From contig PBKF01000060.1 in assembly GCA_002722105.1 (NCBI GenBank), forward strand, positions 1 to 23,724: DNA of 23,724 nucleotides, read 5' to 3'. A model generated the notes under the pieces. The model was given only the letters and a program-made list of their open reading frames with translations, had not been told where the DNA came from and did not search any database. The position numbers were made by a program, and so were the translations under genes. Source of the DNA: Fidelibacterota bacterium. GTDB lineage: Bacteria; Marinisomatota; Marinisomatia; Marinisomatales; UBA1611. Positions 13,607 through 20,756 of this stretch are shown here, piece by piece (within the stretch, counting starts at the first letter, position 1; each line of letters opens with the position of its first letter).

Positions 13607-14743
13607 TTACTTTATTAGCTTTTCTTGAAATTCTGAAACCTTACCACAGCTAAATTGTTCCATTACTTGTGTAAGTTGTTTTTTGAGCATAGTAATTGTA
13701 TGATTCCCACCTTTTTTACCTAAGGCAGATACACCATACATAAAAGTACGTCCCATAAAGCAAAATTCTGCTCCACAGGACATTACTCGAGCAACATCTG
13801 CACCACTTCTAATACCACTATCCATCATGATTTTTATTTTATTTTTGTAATGAGGAACAATTAATTTCAGGGAATCAATAGTAGCTTGACCTACATCTAC
13901 CTGTCTTCCTCCATGGTTCGAAACTATAATTCCATCAAATCCAATTTTATAAGCTTTTTCCACATCTTGAACAGATTCAATACCTTTTAATACAAGCTTT
14001 CCCTTCCATAAGTCTCGGATCTTTTTAATCTTATCTTCATCTAGTCTACCTGAAAAAGTGGCATCCATAAATTTTGCGAGTTGGGTTAAATTTAAATTTT
14101 TGGGCATATAAGGTTTTAAAATTTCGAAGTTAGGTTGACCATTTATTATGGTTTGCATTAACCATTGAGGCCTTTTTATTACTTCAAAAACATTTTTAAT
14201 AGTCATCTTAGGAGGCATTGACAGTCCATTTCTTATATCTCTTGTTCGATAACCAAAAGTTGGAACATCTGCCAGAATAACTAATACCGGACATCCTGCA
14301 TTTTCAACTCTTTTTATTATATCAATTGTGACACTTTTCTCAGCTGGGTGATATAATTGAAACCATGCCCTTCCCTCAGTAATCTCTGCTATTGTTTCTA
14401 TAGTTGATGTAGTTACAGTACTTAAAATAAATGGTATATTATTTTCAAAAGCAGCTTTAGCTAATATTTCTGGCGATTTTGGCCATACTAAACCTTGAAG
14501 ACCAATTGGTGAAATACCAAAAGGAGTATCATAAATATGACCAAAAAGTTCTGTTTTTAAATTAGGATATTTATAATCAATTAAATACTCAGGTTTGAGT
14601 TCAATGTTTCTAATTCTATCAGTATTCTTTTTAATATTAATATCATCGTTGCACCCTCCATCTAAATACTCAAAAGCAAATTTTGGAATCTTTTTTCTTG
14701 CAAGTTCACGTAAATCTTCTACTGAAGGATATCTTGTATCCAT
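13607..14743 (-). CDS. FMN-dependent alpha-hydroxy-acid dehydrogenase (L-lactate dehydrogenase type)
   Basis: This 378-residue flavoenzyme belongs to the LldD/glycolate oxidase family. Landmarks: FEYLDGGCNDD (25-34), the FMN-binding GISPIGLQGLVWP (76-88), WFQLY (127-131), DVPTFGYRTRDIRNGLSMP (159-177), Lys253 (LVLKGI), catalytic His277 with Arg280 (IVSNHGGRQVD) and MDSGIRSGADV (307-317). It would oxidise L-lactate to pyruvate, or a related 2-hydroxy acid. The cue for lactate is its place beside fuconolactonase, FAH-type hydrolase and dehydrogenase genes: non-phosphorylating fucose breakdown ends in pyruvate plus L-lactate. It is the last gene of the operon and lies 18 bases after the lactonase gene. 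No signal peptide is seen, so it is cytoplasmic or peripheral at the membrane. Confidence 0.92.
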   Translation of the reverse strand: MDTRYPSVEDLRELARKKIPKFAFEYLDGGCNDDINIKKNTDRIRNIELKPEYLIDYKYPNLKTELFGHIYDTPFGISPIGLQGLVWPKSPEILAKAAFENNIPFILSTVTTSTIETIAEITEGRAWFQLYHPAEKSVTIDIIKRVENAGCPVLVILADVPTFGYRTRDIRNGLSMPPKMTIKNVFEVIKRPQWLMQTIINGQPNFEILKPYMPKNLNLTQLAKFMDATFSGRLDEDKIKKIRDLWKGKLVLKGIESVQDVEKAYKIGFDGIIVSNHGGRQVDVGQATIDSLKLIVPHYKNKIKIMMDSGIRSGADVARVMSCGAEFCFMGRTFMYGVSALGKKGGNHTITMLKKQLTQVMEQFSCGKVSEFQEKLIK

Positions 14744-14761
14744 TTCTATTTTTATTCCATA

Positions 14762-15586
14762 TTACAAATTATAAATTTTAAGAGCATTGAGCCCCATAAC
14801 ATTATCTTTTATTTTTTTTGAATAATTTTTAAGATAATCATTAACTATTTTTATTGTTTTTTTATAACTAGAAGCAACTAGGCATACTGGCCAATCTGAT
14901 CCAAACATAATTCGATCTGACCCAAACGAATCAAAAATCACATCCAAAAAGGGCGTAAAATCATTATTTTTAAATTGATAGTTTTCAGTTTCAGTAACCA
15001 TTCCAGATATTTTACAACTAACATTTTTATTATTAGATAATTTCTTAATGTTTGATTCCCATTCTTTAGATATTGGTTTTGAAATGTTTGGTTTTGCTAA
15101 GTGATCCAAAATGAATATTTGATCAGGAACCATTTCGACTAATTCAATTGCTGCAGACATTTGATGAGGGTAAATAAGTAAATCAAATGTCAAATTATAT
15201 TTTCTCAGTTTACCAATTCCATTCTGAACATCTTTTCTGAGTAAATAATCATTTTTTTCTGCTTGCACTATATGTCTAACACCTTTAAACGAAGGGTTTA
15301 AAGCATAATGAGCTAAACGACTATCAATATTTATTGATGTTAAATCAACCCAGCCAACAACACCTTTGATAAAAGAATTTAAAGATGCATAATCTAGTAA
15401 AAATTGTGTTTCTATTTCAGATTGATCTGCTTGAACTGCGATGCTCCCATCAACACCATTTTCGTTTAATATTGTTTTTAAATCATTTGGTAGAAAATCT
15501 TTTCTTATAATAGACATTGAATCATCAATCCATGAATGCTTCACTGGATCATAATTCCAAAAATGTTGATGACTATCAATAGTCAT
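14762..15586 (-). CDS. L-fuconolactonase-like amidohydrolase
   Basis: This COG3618 enzyme of about 274 residues would hydrolyse L-fucono-lactone to L-fuconate. Visible landmarks (counting from the longer frame at 15613) are IDSHQHFWNYDP (His15-x-His17), GVVGWVDL (84-91), KGVRHIVQ (110-117), TFDLLIYPHQ (His150), ILDHLAKP (His171), CKISGMVTE (200-208) and IMFGSDWPVC, with the catalytic/metal Asp240 intact, unlike the related gene at 10675. I start at the second Met (15586), because MTIDSHQHFW is the usual family start and this leaves an 11-base overlap with the hydrolase gene, consistent with coupled translation. It sits between the FAH-family hydrolase and the lactate dehydrogenase-like gene in the minus-strand operon. 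Confidence 0.9.
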   Translation of the reverse strand: MTIDSHQHFWNYDPVKHSWIDDSMSIIRKDFLPNDLKTILNENGVDGSIAVQADQSEIETQFLLDYASLNSFIKGVVGWVDLTSINIDSRLAHYALNPSFKGVRHIVQAEKNDYLLRKDVQNGIGKLRKYNLTFDLLIYPHQMSAAIELVEMVPDQIFILDHLAKPNISKPISKEWESNIKKLSNNKNVSCKISGMVTETENYQFKNNDFTPFLDVIFDSFGSDRIMFGSDWPVCLVASSYKKTIKIVNDYLKNYSKKIKDNVMGLNALKIYNL

Positions 15587-16436
15587 TGTGATTTTTACAA
15601 ACTTGGCGAGCAATTCCTAAATTTTCCACACCTAACTCTACTACATCACCTTCTTTAAGAAATCTTGGAGGATTTAGTCCGAGACCAACACCAGATGGAG
15701 TACCTGTTGAAATTATATCACCAGGTAATAATGACATATATTGACTAATATAGCTAACAACATGTTCTACATTAAAAATGAAATCAGATGTGCTACTATT
15801 TTGCAGAGTTTGTCCATTTAATTTAAGCCATAGTTTAAGATTATTAGGATCTTTAATTTCATCAGAGGTAGCTATAAATGGTCCAATTGGAGCAAAGGAA
15901 TCACAACTTTTACCCTTAACCCATTGCCCGGAGCGTTCAAGCTGAAATTCTCTTTCACTAACATCATTGTGTAACATATACCCTGCAACATAATCTAATG
16001 CATGCTCTTCACTGACATAATTAGCTTTTTTCCCTATTACTACAGCTAATTCAACTTCCCAATCTGTCTTTGAGCTATTTTTAGGAATTATAATTGGATC
16101 ATATGGACCAACGATTGCAGAACTAGCTTTAAAGAATAGAACAGGCTCTTTAGGAACGTCCATACCACTTTCTTCAGCATGCTGAGCGTAATTCAACCCA
16201 ACACAAACTATTTTAGATGGTCGAACCATTGGGGGGCCAATTCGAATATTATTTCCAATAATTGGACATTTATCTTGGTTGTTACCCAGCCAATTTCGAA
16301 GTTTTATTATTCCATCATTTCCAAAAAATTCTTCGTCGTAATCTTTTATAAAAGAAGACACGTCCAATTTCTTATTATTATCCAGTAATATGCCTGGTTT
16401 TTCCTTATTTATTTCTCCAAATCTTATAAGTTTCAT
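15576..16436 (-). CDS. FAH-family 2,4-diketo-3-deoxy-L-fuconate hydrolase
   Basis: This 286-residue member of the fumarylacetoacetate hydrolase family was recognised from SKIVCVGLNYAQHAEE (74-89), PVLFFKASSAIVGP (98-111), the metal-binding DWEVELAVVIG (Glu127, Glu129), AGYMLHNDVSEREFQ (Asp158), WVKGKSCDSFAPIGP (172-186) and DIISTGTPSGVGLG. Many relatives are labelled ureidoglycolate lyase, but beside fuconate dehydratase, fuconolactonase and lactate dehydrogenase the best fit is the C-C hydrolase that splits 2,4-diketo-3-deoxy-L-fuconate into pyruvate and L-lactate. It needs a divalent metal and is cytoplasmic. Its stop overlaps the lactonase start, and its ATG lies six bases after the dehydrogenase stop, so the three are one tight operon. 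Confidence 0.9.
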   Translation of the reverse strand: MKLIRFGEINKEKPGILLDNNKKLDVSSFIKDYDEEFFGNDGIIKLRNWLGNNQDKCPIIGNNIRIGPPMVRPSKIVCVGLNYAQHAEESGMDVPKEPVLFFKASSAIVGPYDPIIIPKNSSKTDWEVELAVVIGKKANYVSEEHALDYVAGYMLHNDVSEREFQLERSGQWVKGKSCDSFAPIGPFIATSDEIKDPNNLKLWLKLNGQTLQNSSTSDFIFNVEHVVSYISQYMSLLPGDIISTGTPSGVGLGLNPPRFLKEGDVVELGVENLGIARQVCKNHNDY

Positions 16437-16442
16437 AATTAA

Positions 16443-17231
16443 TTATTTTGAATTTAGTTTTATAAATCCTCCATCAATACTATAGTTTGATCCAGTTATA
16501 AAACTGGATTCGTCTGAACACAAAAACAATGCTAAGTCAGCAATTTCTTCTGGTTGACCCATTCTTCCAATGGGTTGGGTCTTCGAAAGATATTCAAACA
16601 TTTCTTTTTCTTTCCCAGGATAGTTTTTCTTTATAAATCCATCTACGAATGGAGTGTTTACACGAGCAGGTGAAATACAATTACAACGAATCTTAAAATC
16701 TATATAGTCCTTTGCAATTGAATAAGTCATACTCAGTACCGCTCCCTTCGTCATTGAATATCCAAATCTATCATTTAAACCTACAGATGCGGCTATTGAT
16801 GCTATATTCAAGATAACTCCACCATTACTATTATTCTTCATAATAGGGATACATGCTTTTGAGCAATTATATATACCCTTAATATTAATTTCATAAAGTA
16901 GATCTAAATCTTTCTCTTCACATGCTTCAAGGTTCCCAACATTAGCTATACCAGCATTATTAACTAAAATATCAATAGAATTTGATTTGTTTATTTCCTT
17001 AATAATTCCAGTTACTTCATTTATATCTGAGACATCACAACGATATGCGGTAGCATTAAATCCTTTATTTTCAATATCTTCTACTGTTTTATTTGCAGAT
17101 TTCAAATCTATATCCAAAATATTGATATCAGCACCTTGTTCAGCAAATGTAATAGCAATAGCTTTACCAATCCCACTTCCTGCGCCTGTTATTACAGCAA
17201 CTTTTTTTAATAAAGAAAATTTTGTTTTCAT
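16443..17231 (-). CDS. Short-chain dehydrogenase (probable 2-keto-3-deoxy-L-fuconate dehydrogenase)
   Basis: This 262-residue classical SDR has the cofactor loop TGAGSGIG (15-22), Asp40 at the end of strand 2 (NILD, favouring NAD over NADP), NNAG (91-94) and the catalytic set Ser145 (NIASIAA), Tyr158 and Lys162 (YSMTK). RCNCISPARVNTPF (182-195) resembles the SDRs found in fucose clusters. Two SDR steps exist in the pathway: L-fucose to lactone, and 2-keto-3-deoxy-L-fuconate to the 2,4-diketo acid. Its place directly before the diketo-acid hydrolase favours the second. It is the first gene of the operon; AAGGAA about eight bases before the ATG may serve as ribosome-binding site. Which of the two oxidations it does cannot be settled by sequence alone. 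Confidence 0.88.
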   Translation of the reverse strand: MKTKFSLLKKVAVITGAGSGIGKAIAITFAEQGADINILDIDLKSANKTVEDIENKGFNATAYRCDVSDINEVTGIIKEINKSNSIDILVNNAGIANVGNLEACEEKDLDLLYEINIKGIYNCSKACIPIMKNNSNGGVILNIASIAASVGLNDRFGYSMTKGAVLSMTYSIAKDYIDFKIRCNCISPARVNTPFVDGFIKKNYPGKEKEMFEYLSKTQPIGRMGQPEEIADLALFLCSDESSFITGSNYSIDGGFIKLNSK

Positions 17232-17289
17232 GAGAGATTCCTTGATTCTTAAAATTTACAAAGATTTTTTTTAGGCAAAAAGTGTATGG

Positions 17290-17325
17290 GATCCTTCAAA
17301 CAAAAAAACACGAATAGAGCTATTT
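17290..17325 (-). repeat. Degenerate terminator-tail repeat, copy F
   Basis: ATCCTTCAAACAAAAAAACA followed by CGAATAGAGCT aligns with the intact repeats, with the stem lost. It lies between the second EamA gene and the catabolic operon promoter region, in the same orientation as all other copies. Confidence 0.5.
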
Positions 17326-18191
17326 TAATTTAATATATTGTATTCAGTTTGTTTTCTATTTTTGATAATAAGAAAGATTGCAAAAAATATTACTATCGAT
17401 CCCGCAATAAAATTATACGAAATATTTTCATGAAAAATAACTGCACCTGCTAAAGCAGAAAAAGGTACCTGAATATAACTCGTCGTTGCTGCTCTACTTG
17501 CTGGTAGTAGTTTATATCCAAATGTTAAAAAAGTTTGCCCTAACTGGGTGCTGATTCCAACAAGAATTAAAATAATCCAAATATCAATACTTGGTGATAT
17601 CCATGATTCATAAGCAAAAGGGAAACTTAGCGGAACAGTAAACAAGGGGAAATAAAACATAACTACATAAGGTGACTCTTCTTTATTTGATGCCATCCTT
17701 ACAAGCACATAAGCAAGGCCAGTTAAAAATGCACCGATAATTGCAATAACTAAATTGACTGGTTCTAAAAAAGATTCTGGGTTAATAAATGGAAAACCTA
17801 GAATGGTATATACACCTACTAATCCTACAATAATTGCTAAATAAAGCTTCATACCTACATGTTCGGAGATGATAAAAGAAGCCAATAAAGCCGTAAAAAT
17901 TGGATAAAGGTATTGGATAACTGTTGCTTCCGGAAGTGGAAATCGTTGAATTGATTCATAAACAAAGAACAGTGCAATGGTACCAGTTATTCCACGAAGA
18001 ACTAAAAGTTTATGATTTTTCCCCCATAAATAAACGTTTTTAGTTTTTATTATTACAAAAGTAAAGAAAAGGGTAATGACGCCTCTAACAAATACAATTT
18101 GGATTGTTTCTAATTCCTGCCCTGCAATCTTTACAAAGACTGTCATCAGGCAGAAAAAGAATGCACTTAGAGAAATATATAAATAACCCAT
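17325..18191 (-). CDS. EamA/DMT-family transporter
   Basis: This 288-residue protein has ten predicted membrane spans in two EamA repeats. The first repeat contains KIAGQELETIQIVFVRGVIT and ends around FPLPEATVIQYLYPIFTALL; the second contains YVLVRMASNKEESPYVVMFY and LLPASRAATTSYIQVPFSAL (the family's typical 'last-but-one span' motif). The DMT superfamily moves metabolites, often outward, and the substrate is unknown. An extended frame starts at 18269, but it would overlap the neighbouring transporter. ATG 18191 (MGYLYISLSAFFFCL) gives a standard first span and a 19-base gap. It follows another EamA gene directly, so the two may form a pair or two independent exporters; fucose or lactate transport is possible but unsupported. 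Confidence 0.88.
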   Translation of the reverse strand: MGYLYISLSAFFFCLMTVFVKIAGQELETIQIVFVRGVITLFFTFVIIKTKNVYLWGKNHKLLVLRGITGTIALFFVYESIQRFPLPEATVIQYLYPIFTALLASFIISEHVGMKLYLAIIVGLVGVYTILGFPFINPESFLEPVNLVIAIIGAFLTGLAYVLVRMASNKEESPYVVMFYFPLFTVPLSFPFAYESWISPSIDIWIILILVGISTQLGQTFLTFGYKLLPASRAATTSYIQVPFSALAGAVIFHENISYNFIAGSIVIFFAIFLIIKNRKQTEYNILN

Positions 18192-18210
18192 TTTTTCGTT
18201 GATAATTATT

Positions 18211-19089
18211 TTATTCTTGGTTAACCATCGTGACCAAAAGAGCTCCAAATATTGCCAATAATACACCAATTATTTTTCTGGTATTTAGAGATTCAGCCAG
18301 AAATATCCTTGCAAAAATAACAATGAGAACTGTAGAGAGTTGATTATAAATAGCCGCCCGACCTGCAAGGGTATATTTAAATCCAGCAAGCCAGAGAATT
18401 ACAGATAGGTAAGTTCCAAGAAAAGAGCCCAAAACTAACTGACAGTCCCTGAGACCATTTTTATAATCCTGAATTAGTTGATTCAATCCATAATGTTGGA
18501 TACAAATGAGAATTGTACCAATAAGCCCAATACCAAATCTGTAAAGAGCAACATATAATATGTGGTGTTTTTCAAGAATAGGTTTTACTGTCAATACAGA
18601 ATAAGCGGTCAAAATTTGTGCTAAAACCCCGAGCAAAATACCAATGTATAGATTTTTCTTGGTGATGTTCTCTGGTACTTTGAATACTGTTATTGCAATC
18701 CCACTGACAACAAGAAAACCACCTAGATATGATTGGGGAGCAATAGTTTCAGAAAATAAAATAAAAGCTAAAATAAAGATAGACGGTGTATATATGGTAG
18801 AGACAAGACCAGATATGCTTGCCCCCATCCTTTTCAAAGAATCCAGAAACAGCACATCTGCAATGGTGATGCCCAATAATCCGCTTATAATAAGCACTAT
18901 TAATTCACTGGATGAAAAATTAGGAATGGGTATTGATAAAACTATTATTGTAATTATGAATCCAAAAACACCAATCAGATTCTTAATTGCATTGAGCTGA
19001 AAGGCTTCAAATTTCCTAGATGAAATATCGAATAGGATAACAGCAGAAGACCAGCAAACAGCTGTTAATAAAGCATAAATATCACCCAT
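18211..19089 (-). CDS. EamA/DMT-family transporter
   Basis: This 292-residue protein has ten predicted spans and two EamA repeats: WSSAVILFDISSRKFEAFQL and GITIADVLFLDSLKRMGASI, with PSIFILAFILFSETI in the first half, and FKYTLAGRAAIYNQLSTVLI followed by IFLAESLNTRKIIGVLLAIFG in the second. The 'GRAA...QLSTV...E' pattern matches the conserved end of the second repeat. Substrate is unknown. Repeat copy G lies immediately upstream in minus-strand sense order of the next gene's 3' side, and its tail TAGATTTATTC leads into this ATG, so this gene probably has its own start of transcription there. It is only distantly similar to the second transporter, so the pair is not a recent duplication. Confidence 0.88.
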   Translation of the reverse strand: MGDIYALLTAVCWSSAVILFDISSRKFEAFQLNAIKNLIGVFGFIITIIVLSIPIPNFSSSELIVLIISGLLGITIADVLFLDSLKRMGASISGLVSTIYTPSIFILAFILFSETIAPQSYLGGFLVVSGIAITVFKVPENITKKNLYIGILLGVLAQILTAYSVLTVKPILEKHHILYVALYRFGIGLIGTILICIQHYGLNQLIQDYKNGLRDCQLVLGSFLGTYLSVILWLAGFKYTLAGRAAIYNQLSTVLIVIFARIFLAESLNTRKIIGVLLAIFGALLVTMVNQE

Positions 19090-19090
19090 G

Positions 19091-19143
19091 AATAAATCTA
19101 CAAATTATTTTATATAAAACATCAACCCGCAAACATGGGGTTG
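19091..19143 (-). terminator. Terminator-tail repeat, copy G
   Basis: CAACCC (19123-19128) pairs with GGGTTG (19138-19143); in minus sense the hairpin is followed by a T-rich stretch and the tail TTTGTAGATTTATTC, which ends at the EamA ATG. It should end the MORN-like lipoprotein transcript and lead the transporter gene. Sequence is diverged from the intact copies, so membership is partly by position. Confidence 0.5.
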
Positions 19144-19153
19144 TAAAAAATAT

Positions 19154-19549
19154 TTATTCACAATTTTCTAACAAACAATTTTTTAGGTGTATTACTTGGC
19201 CATTTTTATAAATAACTTCAGAATATTTATCTCCAGTTTGAGTCCAGTTAATCCATAGACCTTCTTTAACAGAATTATGATAACGACCTTCTGATTTTTT
19301 TACCCCATTTTTCCACCATCTTATCCAATTCCCATTCTTACCTTCAGGAGTAATGGTTCCAATAAATACATGTATTTTTTCCATATTTTCATTTTCAAAA
19401 TATCTGTAAATATTTCCAATCACTAGTTCATTAGTAATTGGTCTTTGAATTACTCCGTTTTTTTCAATTAAGTGATTGATAAAATACTTTTGTTGTTCTG
19501 AGCAATAAACTAACTCTAATAAAAATAATAGTGATATATATCTAAGCAT
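19154..19549 (-). CDS. MORN-like repeat lipoprotein
   Basis: This 131-residue exported protein has the signal MLRYISLLFLLELVYC with Cys16 as likely lipidation site (YCSEQQ, a relaxed lipobox). Residues 72-118 hold two or three MORN-type variant repeats: NGNWIRWWKNGVKKSEGRYH, then EGLWINWTQTGDKYSEVIYK and a final NGQ. These give the G-x-W...W...NG-x-K...G pattern common in surface and toxin-antidote-like proteins of the FCB group. Function is unknown; the repeats usually form an antiparallel sheet used for binding. It stands alone between two copies of the terminator-tail repeat, and TAGATTTCAGT runs directly into its ATG. Confidence 0.75.
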   Translation of the reverse strand: MLRYISLLFLLELVYCSEQQKYFINHLIEKNGVIQRPITNELVIGNIYRYFENENMEKIHVFIGTITPEGKNGNWIRWWKNGVKKSEGRYHNSVKEGLWINWTQTGDKYSEVIYKNGQVIHLKNCLLENCE

Positions 19550-19554
19550 ACTGA

Positions 19555-19612
19555 AATCTACCTAGTATCCTACAAACAAAAAACCCCACGAATGGGGGGC
19601 TTGATGCATAAA
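19555..19612 (-). terminator. Terminator-tail repeat, copy H
   Basis: In minus sense the sequence is a C4/G4-centred stem (CCCC at 19584-19587 with GGGG at 19596-19599, one mismatch in the inner stem), then TTTTTTG, the tail GGATACTAGGTAGATTT and, four bases later, the ATG of the MORN-like gene. It looks like a working intrinsic terminator for the sorting-domain remnant next to it. Confidence 0.8.
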
Positions 19613-19619
19613 GTTAGTT

Positions 19620-19703
19620 CTATTTTAGCAATATCATCTTTTTGTTCTGCCTGAACTCTCCAGCCTGTATGGTATAGATGTAATAATAAACTCTATTTAC
19701 TGC
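19620..19703 (-). pseudogene. Remnant of a type IX secretion C-terminal sorting domain
   Basis: The minus-strand frame reads AVNRVYYYIYTIQAGEFRQN, then KKMILLK and a stop, with an in-frame stop just upstream at 19704. It is the intact last strand pair of a Por/type IX cargo sorting domain whose passenger has been lost. Its stop is 20 bases from the terminator of copy H, the same arrangement as at 23242, so the two 3' ends are homologous. Confidence 0.8.
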
Positions 19704-19784
19704 TTAAATTGGAATATTAACTAAACAAATGCTTAAAGAGTGGTAATAAAATTATTTGGCACAATTATTGATATAATATTATCT

Positions 19785-20492
19785 ATGGTGAATAGAATAA
19801 AAATTATCCTACTCAAATTTATCAAAAGCAATAAAGGACAGTCCTTGGCTGAATTTGCCGTTACAACTGCATTAATGGCAACACTTGCCGCTACAGCAGC
19901 ACCTAAACTGTCTGAATTATCTGAAAAAGCAAAAGCTGAAAAATCATTAAATGAGATAGATAAGATCTTAACTCAAGCTAGAAATTTTTATCAACGTACT
20001 GCTAGAGATGAAGGCCGAGGACGATTCCCAGGACAAGATAAATACAATCTTGGTGTCGGTGACTATCCTTGTAATGGATGTACTATAAATGATGATTTTT
20101 GGGGTGATTATGGCGAAAATCATCCTGCTCAGATAGCTTGGGAGAATATTCTATTAGAAGAGATAAATCAATTTGAAGCATGGGATGATGAAATTGGAGA
20201 ATATTGGCGCTCAGTTTTCGGTGTTGATAATTCAGAGGCACCAGCACCTCCTGGCAGTAAACTCTCTGATGATGGAGTGGATTGTACTGATACTGATTGT
20301 TTTCCAGCAGTTGGGGCTGATGAGGGGTTAGAACTTTTCGGAGGAAATACTTTAAAAAGTAAATACCAGGATGGTCACTTTGCGTATGCAGTTATACCAG
20401 GAGCACTTACCGGAGATAATGTCTTCCCTCCTGTACTTTATGTGATCGATCTTGAAAAACCAGGAGATTTTTATAATATGTTGGCTCCATAA
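19785..20492 (+). CDS. Orphan prepilin-like protein
   Basis: This protein of about 235 residues has a type IV prepilin N-terminus: a basic leader (VNRIKIILLKFIKSNKG), a cleavage-ready Gly before Gln, Glu at mature position 5 (QSLAEF) and a hydrophobic helix (AVTTALMATLAATAA) leading to a coiled amphipathic stretch (KLSELSEKAKAEKSLNEIDK). I prefer ATG 19785, giving an 18-residue leader, over the GTG at 19740, which lacks a usable ribosome-binding site. The mature part is about 215 residues with four cysteines in pairs (CNGC, CTDTDC) that could form disulfides, and aromatic-rich acidic loops. No other pilus gene is nearby, so it presumably uses a system elsewhere (minor pilin, pseudopilin or Tad/Flp-like). 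It runs against its neighbours and ends at a strong terminator. Confidence 0.82.
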   Translation: MVNRIKIILLKFIKSNKGQSLAEFAVTTALMATLAATAAPKLSELSEKAKAEKSLNEIDKILTQARNFYQRTARDEGRGRFPGQDKYNLGVGDYPCNGCTINDDFWGDYGENHPAQIAWENILLEEINQFEAWDDEIGEYWRSVFGVDNSEAPAPPGSKLSDDGVDCTDTDCFPAVGADEGLELFGGNTLKSKYQDGHFAYAVIPGALTGDNVFPPVLYVIDLEKPGDFYNMLAP

Positions 20493-20537
20493 TCAATAGA
20501 TAGTATTGCATAAAAGAGATGTTACTTAATACTACAG

Positions 20538-20561
20538 AGACTCCTTTTCGGAGTCTTTTTT
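20538..20561 (+). terminator. Intrinsic terminator of the prepilin gene
   Basis: AGACTCC (20538-20544), loop TTTTC, then GGAGTCT (20550-20556) running into six T residues. It is a perfect stem with a U-tract on the plus strand, 45 bases after the prepilin stop. Confidence 0.9.
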
Positions 20562-20564
20562 GTC

Positions 20565-20756
20565 TCATAATGCTACACTAGGATCTGTATCATATTGGTA
20601 CATTCTGGATACAATTAGTTTAATGCTTTCTTTCCCCATTTCATAAATAAGTTGATGCATTGTTGTTAAGGAGACTGTAGTTAGGGGCATGTTATCATAT
20701 CCAACGATTGAAAAATCATCGGGCACTGAAAGACCTAAGTTTTTGGCAACTATCAA
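20565..20756 (-). pseudogene. C-terminal fragment of a LacI-family regulator
   Basis: A 63-codon frame begins at a TTG that overlaps the stop of the arabinofuranosidase gene by four bases. It reads like the last third of a LacI/GalR repressor: AKNLGLSVPDDFSIVGYDNM, then PLTTVSLTTMHQLIYEMGKE and SIKLIVSRM, the effector-domain end. The DNA-binding and most ligand-binding parts are absent (normal length about 340), and the usual final LPxxLxxR segment is also missing; the frame stops after DTDPSVAL. An in-frame stop precedes the TTG. Both ends are therefore lost, which suggests deletion: a LacI gene once next to the GH51 gene has been cut down. It is probably non-functional, though a small expressed product cannot be excluded. 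Confidence 0.85.
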
